NCBI GenBank assembly: GCA_916048145.1
Contig: CAJZGT010000026.1
Location: 1 to 12,441, forward strand
Direction: 5' to 3'
Origin: an uncultured Streptococcus sp.
GTDB lineage: Bacteria; Bacillota; Bacilli; Lactobacillales; Streptococcaceae
DNA length: 12,441 bases
The notes under the pieces are model-generated. The model saw nothing but the letters and a program-made list of their open reading frames with translations. It did no database searches and had not been told where the DNA came from. A program made the translations under genes and the position numbers. Positions 1 through 6,676 of this stretch are shown one piece after another. Positions within the stretch are counted from its first letter, which is position 1, and each line of letters opens with the position of its first letter.

Positions 1-326
1 AACAAATCAAGTCAATCCTTGAAAACTTGCCAGTTGCTTCTGTTAGCCTTTCTGAGCACGGTCACACCCCTCACTATGTGCCAATGGAAGATCCACTTGT
101 CCAAACCTTGTTGAATGTTTATGAAAAACAAACTGGTCTTAAAGGTCATGAGCAAGTCATTGGTGGTGGAACCTTTGGTCGCTTGCTAGAACGCGGAGTT
201 GCCTACGGTGCCATGTTCCCAGACTCAATTGACACTATGCACCAAGCTAATGAATTTATCGCCTTGGATGATCTCTTCCGAGCAGCAGCAATCTATGCCG
301 AAGCTATTTATGAATTGATCAAATAA
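1..326 (+). CDS. pepV: Dipeptidase PepV, C-terminal end (5' partial)
   Basis: This is the last ~108 codons of an M20-family dipeptidase; the reading frame is open from base 3, so the gene starts outside the window. Visible family signatures are the glycine-rich GGGTFGR segment, followed by PDSIDTMHQANEFI, whose His is a metal ligand in PepV-type enzymes. The N-terminal metal-binding half is missing here. The family hydrolyses dipeptides in the cytoplasm using two zinc ions and works at the end of peptide catabolism. A TTG at 27 is an internal codon, not a start. The gene is followed by a hairpin terminator and then a uracil-DNA glycosylase-like gene with no room for its own promoter. PepV versus another M20 dipeptidase is judged from remembered sequence. 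Confidence 0.88.
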   Translation, partial: QIKSILENLPVASVSLSEHGHTPHYVPMEDPLVQTLLNVYEKQTGLKGHEQVIGGGTFGRLLERGVAYGAMFPDSIDTMHQANEFIALDDLFRAAAIYAEAIYELIK

Positions 327-332
327 AACGAT

Positions 333-366
333 AGAAGTCTGAGATCTTATGCTTGGACTTCTTTTT
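333..366 (+). terminator. Rho-independent terminator after pepV
   Basis: AGAAGTC (333-339) pairs with GACTTCT (356-362). Four further inner pairs, two of them G-U, bring the stem to about 11 bp around an 8-nt loop. A short T run (362-366) follows. The next gene's ribosome binding site GGAGGG begins at 367, so the hairpin probably attenuates rather than fully separates the two genes. Confidence 0.7.
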
Positions 367-379
367 GGAGGGAAAGTAG

Positions 380-958
380 ATGTCTCAAATTGAAAGAATC
401 AAGCGGGCTATCATGGCGGATCCGCAGAATGCTACCTATACAGAGCGTGGCATCGAGCCTCTCTTTGCAGCGCCAAAGACTGCTCGCATCAATATCATCG
501 GTCAAGCGCCTGGTCTTAAAACCCAAGAAGCAGGCCTTTACTGGAAGGACAAAAGTGGTGATCGTTTGCGGGACTGGCTAGGTGTGGATGAAGATACCTT
601 TTACAATTCAGGTTATTTTGCTGTTTTGCCTATGGATTTTTACTTTCCAGGACATGGAAAGTCAGGTGATCTGCCACCGAGAACTGGCTTTGCTGAAAAA
701 TGGCATCCGCAACTCTTACAAGAATTACCAGATATTCAGTTGACCCTCTTGATTGGCCAATATGCCCAAGCCTACTATTTACAGGAGAAAGTCAGTGGCA
801 AGGTGACAGAACGGGTAAAACATTACCAGAACTACTTGCCAACCTATTTTCCACTAGTTCACCCCTCACCGCGAAATCAAATCTGGATGGCCAAAAATCC
901 TTGGTTTGAGTCAGAAGTGGTGCCAGATTTGAAAAAAAGAATTAAAACCATTTTATAG
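380..958 (+). CDS. Uracil-DNA glycosylase family protein
   Basis: A 192-residue protein with two signatures of the uracil-DNA glycosylase superfamily: a GQAPG loop (residues 41-45, after a hydrophobic strand INII), equivalent to the GE(A)PG water-activating motif, and HPSPRN (161-166), the second active-site loop. A conserved-looking WKDKSGDRLRDWLG stretch (55-68) and a central LLIGQYAQ strand (123-130) fit the same fold. Members excise uracil or mismatched bases from DNA in base-excision repair, but this subfamily is poorly characterised, so substrate is not assigned. The start is the ATG at 380, with GGAGGG 7 nt upstream. No promoter fits between the pepV terminator and this start, so expression probably depends on read-through from pepV. 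Its stop codon lies inside the left end of a BOX repeat. Confidence 0.8.
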   Translation: MSQIERIKRAIMADPQNATYTERGIEPLFAAPKTARINIIGQAPGLKTQEAGLYWKDKSGDRLRDWLGVDEDTFYNSGYFAVLPMDFYFPGHGKSGDLPPRTGFAEKWHPQLLQELPDIQLTLLIGQYAQAYYLQEKVSGKVTERVKHYQNYLPTYFPLVHPSPRNQIWMAKNPWFESEVVPDLKKRIKTIL

Positions 959-1058
959 TCAATGAAAATCAAAGAGCAAACTAGGAAGCTAGCCGCAGGC
1001 TGTACTTGAGTACGGTAAGGCGACGCTGACGGGGTTTGAAGAGATTTTCGAAGAGTAT
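955..1058 (-). repeat. BOX element (A-C type, no boxB), copy 1
   Basis: A ~104-nt imperfect palindrome matching the streptococcal BOX repeat. It has left arm AATGAAAATCAAAGAGCAAA, core CTGTACTTGAGTACGGTAAGG, and right arm GAAGAGATTTTCGAAGAGTAT. The segment TACGGTAAGGCGACGCTGAC is nearly the sequence of the standard BOX-A1R typing primer. It matches copy 2 (8611-8712) at nearly every base. The usual boxB module between the two halves is absent. The strand given assumes boxA is at the right-hand end. The left edge includes the TAG stop of the glycosylase gene, and the right edge abuts the rhodanese ribosome binding site. Confidence 0.9.
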
Positions 1059-1071
1059 TAGGAGAAAAAGA

Positions 1072-1359
1072 ATGAAAGAAATAGCCTTTGACGCATTTTA
1101 CCAGCTTTATCAAAACGGTCAACTTTCTTTAGTGGACGTGAGAGAAGTGGATGAGTTTGAAGCTCTTCACTTAGAAGGTGCCCACAATCTACCGCTTAGT
1201 CAATTAGCTGATAGCTATAATCAGTTGGACAAGGACCAGTTGCATTATGTCATTTGTAAAGCTGGAATGAGATCAGCGCGTGCTTGCCAATTCTTATCAG
1301 AACAAGGTTATGAGGTTATCAATGTTCAAGGTGGTATGGCTGTCTTTGAAGAACTCTAA
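1072..1359 (+). CDS. Single-domain rhodanese-like protein
   Basis: A 95-residue protein that is one rhodanese domain. VDVREVDEFEALHLEGAHNLPL (residues 21-42) is the conserved first half. ICKAGMRSARA (61-71) carries the catalytic cysteine (Cys62) in a six-residue active-site loop, typical of sulfurtransferases rather than Cdc25-like phosphatases. The family moves sulfane sulfur from a donor to a thiol acceptor in the cytoplasm. The start is the ATG at 1072, with AGGAG at 1060-1064. The frame is open further upstream to a TTG at 1036, but that lies inside the BOX repeat and lacks a ribosome binding site. There is no promoter upstream other than the BOX and the preceding gene, so it is probably co-transcribed with the glycosylase gene. 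Confidence 0.85.
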   Translation: MKEIAFDAFYQLYQNGQLSLVDVREVDEFEALHLEGAHNLPLSQLADSYNQLDKDQLHYVICKAGMRSARACQFLSEQGYEVINVQGGMAVFEEL

Positions 1360-1371
1360 ACGTAAGAATTT

Positions 1372-1412
1372 TCTCCTACTTGGTGTAGACTGAGTAGGAG
1401 AGTTTTATTTTT
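1372..1412 (+). terminator. Rho-independent terminator after the rhodanese gene
   Basis: TCTCCTACT (1372-1380) pairs perfectly with AGTAGGAGA (1393-1401) around a 12-nt loop, followed by GTTTTATTTTT. Confidence 0.88.
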
Positions 1413-1488
1413 AGACAATTCATACTTTTTAGAATCTTAAAAACATTTAACATTTTGCTTCGTGATGCTTTTTTCAGACTCCCAATCG

Positions 1489-1497
1489 TGGTATACT
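1489..1497 (+). promoter_or_regulatory. brnQ promoter (extended -10)
   Basis: TGGTATACT gives an extended -10 (TGn plus TATACT at 1492-1497), 34 nt before the brnQ start. The -35 region is just a T run, so the extended -10 probably carries recognition. Confidence 0.65.
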
Positions 1498-1531
1498 AGG
1501 TCAGTATTTTATAAATATGAAGGAGATTTTC

Positions 1532-2857
1532 ATGGCTAAAAAAGGTGCCCTAACAGGTTTGCTCCTGTTTGGAATATTTTTTGGTGCGGGAAACTTGATT
1601 TTTCCGCCTTCTCTAGGTGCTCTATCTGGAGAACATTTTCTTCCTGCCATCGCAGGTTTTGTCTTTTCAGGCGTCGGTATCGCCGTCTTGACCCTTATTA
1701 TTGGAACGCTAAATCCTAAAGGATATATTCACGAGATTTCAACAAAGATAGCGCCTTGGTTTGCGACTCTTTACCTCTCAGTTCTTTACTTGTCAATCGG
1801 TCCATTCTTTGCTATCCCACGTACTGCTACAACGGCTTACGAAGTAGGGATTAGCCCTCTTCTGTCGGATGCAAATAAAGGTCTAGGCTTGATTGTCTTT
1901 ACCCTTCTTTACTTTGCAGCAGCGTATCTAATCTCGCTCAATCCATCAAAAATCTTAGACCGTATCGGTCGTATTTTAACACCAGTCTTTGCAATCTTGA
2001 TTGTTATCTTGGTTGTTCTAGGAGCTATCAAATACGGTGGAACAAGCCCTCAAGCTGCGTCAGCTGCTTATCAAGCTTCTGCTTTTGGTACAGGTTTCCT
2101 CGAAGGTTACAATACCTTGGATGCTCTTGCTTCCGTTGCCTTTAGTGTAATTGCAGTTCAAACCTTGAAACAACTTGGATTTTCAAGTAAGAAAGAATAC
2201 ATTTCAACCATTTGGGTTGTTGGTATCGTTGTTGCCCTTGCTTTCAGTGCCCTTTACATCGGTTTAGGTTTCCTTGGAAATCATTTCCCAGTACCAGCTG
2301 AAGCGATGAAGGGTGGAACACCAGGTGTTTATATCTTGTCACAAGCTACTCAAGAAATCTTTGGCTCAACAGCCCAACTCTTCCTTGCAGCTATGGTTAC
2401 TGTAACCTGCTTCACAACTACAGTTGGTTTGATTGTGTCAACAGCTGAGTTCTTTAACGGCCGCTTCCCACAAATCAGCTACAAGGCTTATGCAACAATC
2501 TTTACCTTGATTGGATTTGCTATTGCAAATCTTGGTTTGAGTGCAATTATCAAGTACTCAATTCCAGTATTGGTTATCTTGTACCCAATCACGATTGCTA
2601 TCGTTATGATTGTCATTGTCAACAAATTTGTGGCTCTTTCAAAACCAGGTATGCAGTTGACAATTGCTGTTGTTACAGCTATTGCCATTGCAAGCGTACT
2701 AGGAAGCTCGTTTAAGGTTGAGTTTCTTGCGAATCTTGTCAACGCTCTTCCTTTTGCCAAGGCATCTCTCCCATGGGTAGTACCAGCCGTTGTCGGAATC
2801 TTGCTCTCATTGGTTCTACCAAACAAGCAAGAAAGCGATGTTTTTGAAATGGAATAA
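1532..2857 (+). CDS. brnQ: Branched-chain amino acid carrier protein BrnQ
   Basis: A 441-residue, very hydrophobic protein of the LIVCS family. These are inner-membrane symporters that import leucine, isoleucine and valine with Na+ or H+. The N-terminus KGALTGLLLFGIFFGAGNLIFPP is the family hallmark: first membrane helix with the GAGNLIFP motif. About 12 hydrophobic segments follow, and the C-terminal tail is short and charged (KQESDVFEME). The ATG at 1532 is chosen because AGGAG (1521-1525) lies 6 nt before it; an in-frame ATG at 1517 would overlap that ribosome binding site. The gene stands alone between its own promoter and a strong terminator. Its neighbours include peptidases that would supply the same amino acids from peptides. 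Confidence 0.94.
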   Translation: MAKKGALTGLLLFGIFFGAGNLIFPPSLGALSGEHFLPAIAGFVFSGVGIAVLTLIIGTLNPKGYIHEISTKIAPWFATLYLSVLYLSIGPFFAIPRTATTAYEVGISPLLSDANKGLGLIVFTLLYFAAAYLISLNPSKILDRIGRILTPVFAILIVILVVLGAIKYGGTSPQAASAAYQASAFGTGFLEGYNTLDALASVAFSVIAVQTLKQLGFSSKKEYISTIWVVGIVVALAFSALYIGLGFLGNHFPVPAEAMKGGTPGVYILSQATQEIFGSTAQLFLAAMVTVTCFTTTVGLIVSTAEFFNGRFPQISYKAYATIFTLIGFAIANLGLSAIIKYSIPVLVILYPITIAIVMIVIVNKFVALSKPGMQLTIAVVTAIAIASVLGSSFKVEFLANLVNALPFAKASLPWVVPAVVGILLSLVLPNKQESDVFEME

Positions 2858-2862
2858 TCATT

Positions 2863-2908
2863 AAAATCACTTTTGTAGTCAAGGCTACAGGAGTGATTTT
2901 CTTTTTTT
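2863..2908 (+). terminator. Rho-independent terminator after brnQ
   Basis: AAAATCACT (2863-2871) pairs with AGTGATTTT (2892-2900), and an inner stem TGTAG/CTACA (2874-2878 with 2885-2889) extends it. Seven T residues follow (2902-2908). The symmetric A and T flanks could let it work in both directions. Confidence 0.92.
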
Positions 2909-2923
2909 ATCCGATGATAAATG

Positions 2924-2932
2924 TGTTATAAT
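2924..2932 (+). promoter_or_regulatory. pepA operon promoter (extended -10)
   Basis: TGTTATAAT is a perfect extended -10 (TATAAT at 2927-2932), 22 nt before the pepA start. No good -35 hexamer is visible because the terminator T run occupies that position. Confidence 0.75.
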
Positions 2933-2954
2933 AGGTAGCAAAAGAGGTGAAGAA

Positions 2955-3992
2955 ATGAATCAAACAGTAGAATATATCAAAGAACTGACAGCCATTGAGT
3001 CGCCAACGGGCTTCACTCGTGAGATTTCGGACTATTTAGTCAAAACTTTAGAAGGTTTTGGTTACCAGTCGATTCGCACAGCAAAGGGCGGTGTCAATGT
3101 AACCATTAAAGGTCAAAATGATGAGCAACAACGCTATGTGACTGCCCATGTGGATACGCTTGGTGCCATTGTCCGTGCTGTCAAACCAGACGGTCGTCTC
3201 AAAATGGACCGTATTGGTGGTTTTCCTTGGAACATGATTGAAGGAGAAAACTGTACCGTTCATGTGGCTAGTACAGGTGAAAAAGTATCAGGGACGGTCC
3301 TTATCCACCAAACTTCTTGCCATGTTTATAAGGATGCAGGAACTGCAGAACGCACGCAGGACAATATGGAAGTGCGTTTGGATGCAAAAGTAACCACTGA
3401 AAAAGAAACGCGTGCCTTGGGGATCGAGGTCGGTGATTTTATCAGCTTTGACCCACGAACTGTCGTGACAGAGACAGGTTTTATCAAGTCTCGTCATTTG
3501 GACGATAAGGTCAGTGCAGCGATTTTGCTTAACCTGCTTCGTATCTATAAGGAAGAGAAGATTGAATTGCCAGTAACAACCCATTTTGCTTTTTCAGTCT
3601 TTGAAGAAGTGGGACACGGTGCTAACTCTAATATCCCTGCTCAGGTAGTAGAATATCTGGCTGTGGATATGGGAGCTATGGGAGATGACCAGCAAACAGA
3701 TGAGTACACAGTGTCTATCTGTGTCAAGGATGCTTCAGGGCCTTATCACTATGACTTCCGTCAACACTTGGTTGCTTTGGCTAAAGAGCAAGATATTCCA
3801 TTTAAACTGGATATCTATCCATTTTATGGTTCGGACGCTTCAGCGGCTATGTCTGCAGGTGCAGAAGTCAAACACGCCCTTCTCGGTGCTGGTATCGAAT
3901 CTAGTCACTCATATGAACGTACTCATATTGACTCGGTGGTCGCAACAGAACGAATGGTCGATGCTTACCTTAAGAGTGCATTGGTAGATTGA
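2955..3992 (+). CDS. pepA: Glutamyl aminopeptidase (M42 family)
   Basis: A 345-residue M42 metallo-aminopeptidase, the usual length for the family. Expected two-metal ligands and catalytic residues can be picked out in order: His65 in AHVDTLG, Asp183 in HLDDK, the Glu217-Glu218 pair in FEEVGHGA, Asp238 in AVDMGAMG, and His324 in ERTHIDS. These enzymes form large cytoplasmic assemblies that remove N-terminal residues from peptides; the lactococcal and streptococcal PepA prefers Glu and Asp. The start ATG has GAGGTG (2944-2949) in front. The stop is one base before the start of the HIT gene, so the two are translationally linked. Assignment to PepA rather than another M42 peptidase comes from remembered similarity and gene order. 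Confidence 0.92.
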   Translation: MNQTVEYIKELTAIESPTGFTREISDYLVKTLEGFGYQSIRTAKGGVNVTIKGQNDEQQRYVTAHVDTLGAIVRAVKPDGRLKMDRIGGFPWNMIEGENCTVHVASTGEKVSGTVLIHQTSCHVYKDAGTAERTQDNMEVRLDAKVTTEKETRALGIEVGDFISFDPRTVVTETGFIKSRHLDDKVSAAILLNLLRIYKEEKIELPVTTHFAFSVFEEVGHGANSNIPAQVVEYLAVDMGAMGDDQQTDEYTVSICVKDASGPYHYDFRQHLVALAKEQDIPFKLDIYPFYGSDASAAMSAGAEVKHALLGAGIESSHSYERTHIDSVVATERMVDAYLKSALVD

Positions 3993-3993
3993 T

Positions 3994-4464
3994 ATGTGTC
4001 TGATTTGCCAGAGAATTGAGCTCATTAAGAAGGGAGAAAATCCCTATTTTGTGAGAGAACTAGAAACAGGCTATCTTGTGATTGGAGACCACCAGTATTT
4101 TGCAGGCTATAGTCTCTTTTTAGCCAAGGAACACGTTACCGAATTGCATTATTTAGAGAAGGAAACTAGAATCCGTTTTCTAGAGGAAATGAGTTTAGTC
4201 CAAGAGGCAGTTGCCAAGTCCTTTGCTGCCGAGAAAATGAATATTGAACTTTTAGGAAATGGCGATGCCCATCTCCACTGGCATCTTTTCCCTAGACGAA
4301 GAGGTGATATGAATGGTCACGGTCTCAAGGGACGTGGTCCAGTCTGGTGGGTTCCCTTTGAAGAAATGACAGCAGAAACCTGCCAAGTAAAACCTGATGA
4401 GATTAAACAATTAGTCAAACGTTTATCGTCAGAAGTAGATAACCTATTAGAAATAAAGGAGTAG
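3994..4464 (+). CDS. HIT family protein
   Basis: A 156-residue histidine-triad protein. HLHWHLFPR has His93, His95 and His97 in the HxHxHxx pattern; the last would be the nucleophile that attacks the alpha-phosphate of nucleotide substrates. LEKEH-like and GYSLFLAKEHVTEL segments (39-51) match the first part of the HIT fold. Two N-terminal cysteines (CLIC, residues 2-5) could bind a metal, but no partner pair is obvious. HIT proteins hydrolyse nucleotide conjugates such as AMP-lysine or dinucleoside polyphosphates in the cytoplasm; the substrate here is unknown. The start ATG is one base after the pepA stop and has no separate strong ribosome binding site, suggesting translational coupling. 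Its last codons contain the ribosome binding site of the next gene. Confidence 0.88.
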   Translation: MCLICQRIELIKKGENPYFVRELETGYLVIGDHQYFAGYSLFLAKEHVTELHYLEKETRIRFLEEMSLVQEAVAKSFAAEKMNIELLGNGDAHLHWHLFPRRRGDMNGHGLKGRGPVWWVPFEEMTAETCQVKPDEIKQLVKRLSSEVDNLLEIKE

Positions 4465-4466
4465 AA

Positions 4467-5183
4467 ATGAAAAAAAGATACCTTGTTTTGACAGCCTTGC
4501 TAGCCTTGAATCTAGCAGCTTGTTCACAAGAAAAAGCAAAAAATGAAGATGGAGCAGCTAAGACAGAACAAACAGCCAAAGCTGATGGAACAGTCGGAAG
4601 TAAGCCTCAAGGAGCTGCCCAGAAAAAAGCAGAAGTGGTCAATAACGGAGACTACTATAGTATCCAAGGAAAATACGATGAAATCATCGTAGCCAATAAA
4701 CACTATCCATTGTCGAAAGACTACAATCCAGGGGAAAATCCAACAGCCAAGGCAGAGTTGCTCAAACTCATCAAAGCGATGCAAGAGGCAGGATTCCCAA
4801 TCAGTGACCATTATAGTGGCTTTAGAAGTTATGAAACTCAGACCAAACTCTATCAAGATTATGTCAACCAAGATGGGAAGGAAGCTGCTGACCGATACTC
4901 TGCCCGTCCTGGCTATAGCGAACACCAAACAGGTTTGGCCTTTGATGTGATTAGCACAAATGGAGAATTGGTGACAGAAGAAAAAGCAGCTCAATGGCTC
5001 TTGGACCACGCTGCTGATTATGGCTTTGTTGTCCGTTATCTAAAAGGTAAGGAAAAAGAAACAGGCTATATGGCTGAAGAATGGCACCTTCGTTATGTAG
5101 GAAAAGAAGCCAAAGAAATTGCAGAGAGTGGTCTCAGTTTGGAAGAATACTATGGATTTGAAGGCGGAGATTACGTCGATTAA
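4467..5183 (+). CDS. ldcB: Lipoprotein L,D-carboxypeptidase (VanY/M15B family), DacB/LdcB
   Basis: A 238-residue exported lipoprotein. The signal peptide ends in a lipobox with Cys19 (LAAC), followed by a low-complexity Lys/Glu/Ala linker (about 20-58). The M15B VanY domain follows: SGFRSYETQ (117-125), then SEHQTGLAFDV with zinc ligands His153 and Asp160, and EEWHLRYVG with proposed catalytic Glu204 and ligand His207. These positions agree with what I recall for the pneumococcal enzyme. The family trims tetrapeptide side chains of peptidoglycan to tripeptides at the outer face of the membrane, affecting division and cell shape. The ribosome binding site AAAGGAG (4455-4461) lies inside the HIT gene, overlapping its stop. 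It is the last gene of the pepA-HIT-ldcB operon; older annotations call it D-alanyl-D-alanine carboxypeptidase or dacB. Confidence 0.92.
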   Translation: MKKRYLVLTALLALNLAACSQEKAKNEDGAAKTEQTAKADGTVGSKPQGAAQKKAEVVNNGDYYSIQGKYDEIIVANKHYPLSKDYNPGENPTAKAELLKLIKAMQEAGFPISDHYSGFRSYETQTKLYQDYVNQDGKEAADRYSARPGYSEHQTGLAFDVISTNGELVTEEKAAQWLLDHAADYGFVVRYLKGKEKETGYMAEEWHLRYVGKEAKEIAESGLSLEEYYGFEGGDYVD

Positions 5184-5199
5184 AAAATAAACTTTTCTC

Positions 5200-5227
5200 T
5201 TGCAATTCTAGATAAATAGTGTATAAT
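5200..5227 (+). promoter_or_regulatory. rplK-rplA operon promoter
   Basis: TTGCAA (5200-5205), a 16-nt spacer and TATAAT (5222-5227). The inferred transcript start near 5234 leaves a ~70-nt leader that holds two stem-loops before rplK. Confidence 0.82.
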
Positions 5228-5233
5228 AGATGG

Positions 5234-5291
5234 GTATGTGTAAAGCATACTTGTGGGAGGTAAAAATCTTTAATTACCGCCAAAACCACAA
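5234..5291 (+). promoter_or_regulatory. rplK leader: hairpin plus probable L1-binding stem
   Basis: A small hairpin GTATG/CATAC (5234-5238 with 5246-5250) is followed by a larger interrupted stem: TTGTGG (5251-5256) with CCACAA (5286-5291), and inside it GGTA (5259-5262) with TACC (5275-5278). The GTGGGAG...AACCAC arrangement with an asymmetric internal loop resembles the mRNA site by which ribosomal protein L1 represses the L11 operon in other bacteria. The ribosome binding site AAGGAGG starts at the foot of the stem. The structure is seen; L1 as ligand is inferred. Confidence 0.65.
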
Positions 5292-5305
5292 AGGAGGATT
5301 TAAAA

Positions 5306-5731
5306 ATGGCTAAAAAAGTCGAAAAACTTGTAAAATTGCAAATCCCTGCTGGTAAAGCTACACCAGCTCCACCGGTTGGACCTGCTCTTGGTCAAGCTGG
5401 TATCAACATCATGGGATTCACAAAAGAGTTCAACGCTCGTACAGCTGACCAAGCTGGTATGATCATTCCAGTTGTTATCTCAGTATACGAAGACAAATCA
5501 TTTACTTTCGTTACAAAAACACCACCAGCTGCTGTTCTTTTGAAAAAAGCTGCAGGTGTTGAAAAAGGATCAGGTACACCTAACAAAACTAAAGTTGCTA
5601 CAGTTACTCGTGCACAAGTACAAGAAATTGCAGAAACTAAGATGCCAGATTTGAACGCAGCAAACATTGAGTCTGCAATGCGTATGATCGAAGGTACTGC
5701 TCGTTCTATGGGATTCACTGTTGTTGACTAA
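5306..5731 (+). CDS. rplK: 50S ribosomal protein L11
   Basis: A 141-residue protein, the standard length for bacterial L11. The N-terminal domain shows [29 protein letters not shown], the conserved proline/glycine-rich segment that binds thiostrepton-class drugs together with 23S rRNA. The C-terminal rRNA-binding domain ends in [18 protein letters not shown]11 forms the stalk base that contacts elongation factors and, during amino acid starvation, is needed for RelA activation. The ATG follows AAAGGAGG at good spacing. Codon use is strongly biased, as expected for a highly expressed gene. It is first in a two-gene operon with rplA. Confidence 0.98.
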   Translation: MAKKVEKLVKLQIPAGKATPAPPVGPALGQAGINIMGFTKEFNARTADQAGMIIPVVISVYEDKSFTFVTKTPPAAVLLKKAAGVEKGSGTPNKTKVATVTRAQVQEIAETKMPDLNAANIESAMRMIEGTARSMGFTVVD

Positions 5732-5758
5732 TCAATAACACAGTAGAAAATCTCACAG

Positions 5759-5858
5759 CAGTCTATTAGTTGCTTTTCATACTAGGCAAGTGACTGATGC
5801 TTGTACTTGGGTACAGCAAGGAAACTTAACTACGTAGGAAAAGAGAAATAATAGACTG
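5759..5858. repeat. BOX-like palindromic element in the rplK-rplA spacer
   Basis: A ~100-nt imperfect palindrome closed by perfect 10-bp ends, CAGTCTATTA (5759-5768) and TAATAGACTG (5849-5858). CTTTTC/GAAAAG lies further in and a hairpin TGTAC-TTGG-GTACA sits at the tip. The central part (ACTAGG at 5781-5786 and 5802-5834) aligns with the core of the two BOX elements here, differing at a few positions, one of which turns a G-U pair into an A-U pair. The outer arms are unlike BOX. It is presumably transcribed with the operon. A diverged BOX relative is my inference. Confidence 0.6.
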
Positions 5859-5886
5859 ATAACCCGCAAGACTTCATCATTTCGAG

Positions 5887-5920
5887 AAGTGACGTGGGAG
5901 ATGAAAATCGATTGAACCAC
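5887..5920 (+). promoter_or_regulatory. rplA leader: second probable L1-binding stem
   Basis: GTGGGAG (5894-5900) with GAT-gaaa-ATC (5900-5909) and AACCAC (5915-5920) repeats the sequence and pairing layout of the rplK leader stem. GTGG pairs with CCAC. The ribosome binding site AAGGAG of rplA follows 4 nt later (5925-5930), so a bound protein could block initiation. L1 as the ligand is inferred. Confidence 0.6.
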
Positions 5921-5938
5921 TTACAAGGAGAATAGAAA

Positions 5939-6628
5939 ATGGCTAAAAAAAGCAAACAACTTCGTGCTGCTCTTGAGAAAATCGACAGCACAAAAGCATA
6001 CAGCGTAGAAGAAGCTGTAGCACTTGCAAAAGAAACTAACTTTGCAAAATTTGACGCAACTGTAGAAGTTGCTTACAACTTGAACATCGACGTTAAAAAA
6101 GCTGACCAACAAATCCGTGGAGCAATGGTATTGCCAAACGGTACTGGTAAAACTTCACGCGTTCTTGTTTTCGCACGTGGTGCAAAAGCTGAAGAAGCAA
6201 AAGCTGCTGGTGCAGACTTTGTTGGTGAAGATGACCTTGTTGCTAAAATCAACGACGGTTGGTTGGACTTCGACGTAGTTATCGCTACACCTGACATGAT
6301 GGCTCTTGTTGGACGTCTTGGACGTGTCCTTGGACCACGTAACTTGATGCCAAACCCTAAAACTGGTACTGTAACAATGGATGTTGCTAAAGCAGTTGAA
6401 GAGTCTAAAGGTGGTAAAATCACTTACCGTGCTGACCGTGCAGGTAACGTTCAAGCAATCATCGGTAAAGTATCATTTGAAGCTGAAAAATTGGTTGAAA
6501 ACTTCAAAGCTTTCAACGAAACAATCCAAAAAGCAAAACCAGCTACAGCTAAAGGAACTTACGTAACAAACTTGACTATCACAACTACTCAAGGTGTTGG
6601 TATCAAAGTTGACGTAAACTCACTTTAA
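5939..6628 (+). CDS. rplA: 50S ribosomal protein L1
   Basis: A 229-residue protein, normal for bacterial L1. Recognisable segments are the N-terminal [49 protein letters not shown] (domain I), [22 protein letters not shown] in the middle of domain II, and the C-terminal [16 protein letters not shown]1 binds 23S rRNA at the mobile stalk that releases deacylated tRNA. In several bacteria it also represses its own operon by binding an rRNA-like structure in the mRNA. Start ATG at 5939 with AAGGAG upstream. The gene ends 19 nt before a strong terminator. Confidence 0.98.
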
Positions 6629-6647
6629 TCAGTAGTTTATATCAGAG

Positions 6648-6674
6648 AACGAGTACGAAAGTGCTCGTTTTTTT
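6648..6674 (+). terminator. Rho-independent terminator of the rplK-rplA operon
   Basis: AACGAGTAC (6648-6656) pairs with GTGCTCGTT (6661-6669) around a GAAA tetraloop, with one G-U pair. A run of seven T residues follows (6668-6674). Confidence 0.95.
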
Positions 6675-6676
6675 AG

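Noticed and set aside
1036..1071. Upstream in-frame TTG start extending the rhodanese protein by 12 residues.
   Set aside because: These codons lie within the BOX repeat and have no ribosome binding site, while the ATG at 1072 has AGGAG at good spacing and gives a normal single-domain length.
1517..1531. ATG at 1517 as the brnQ start.
   Set aside because: It overlaps the AGGAG that serves the ATG at 1532, and the protein from 1532 begins as expected for the family.
2488..2826. Long minus-strand open frames opposite brnQ, and similar ones opposite rplK, rplA, pepA, ldcB and apt.
   Set aside because: They mirror strongly coding + strand genes, lack ribosome binding sites and have no recognisable domains; they are by-products of codon bias.
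5759..5858. The rplK-rplA palindrome as a transcription terminator.
   Set aside because: There is no T run after the right arm and rplA has no separate promoter that I can find, so it is more likely a repeat or RNA structure within the operon.
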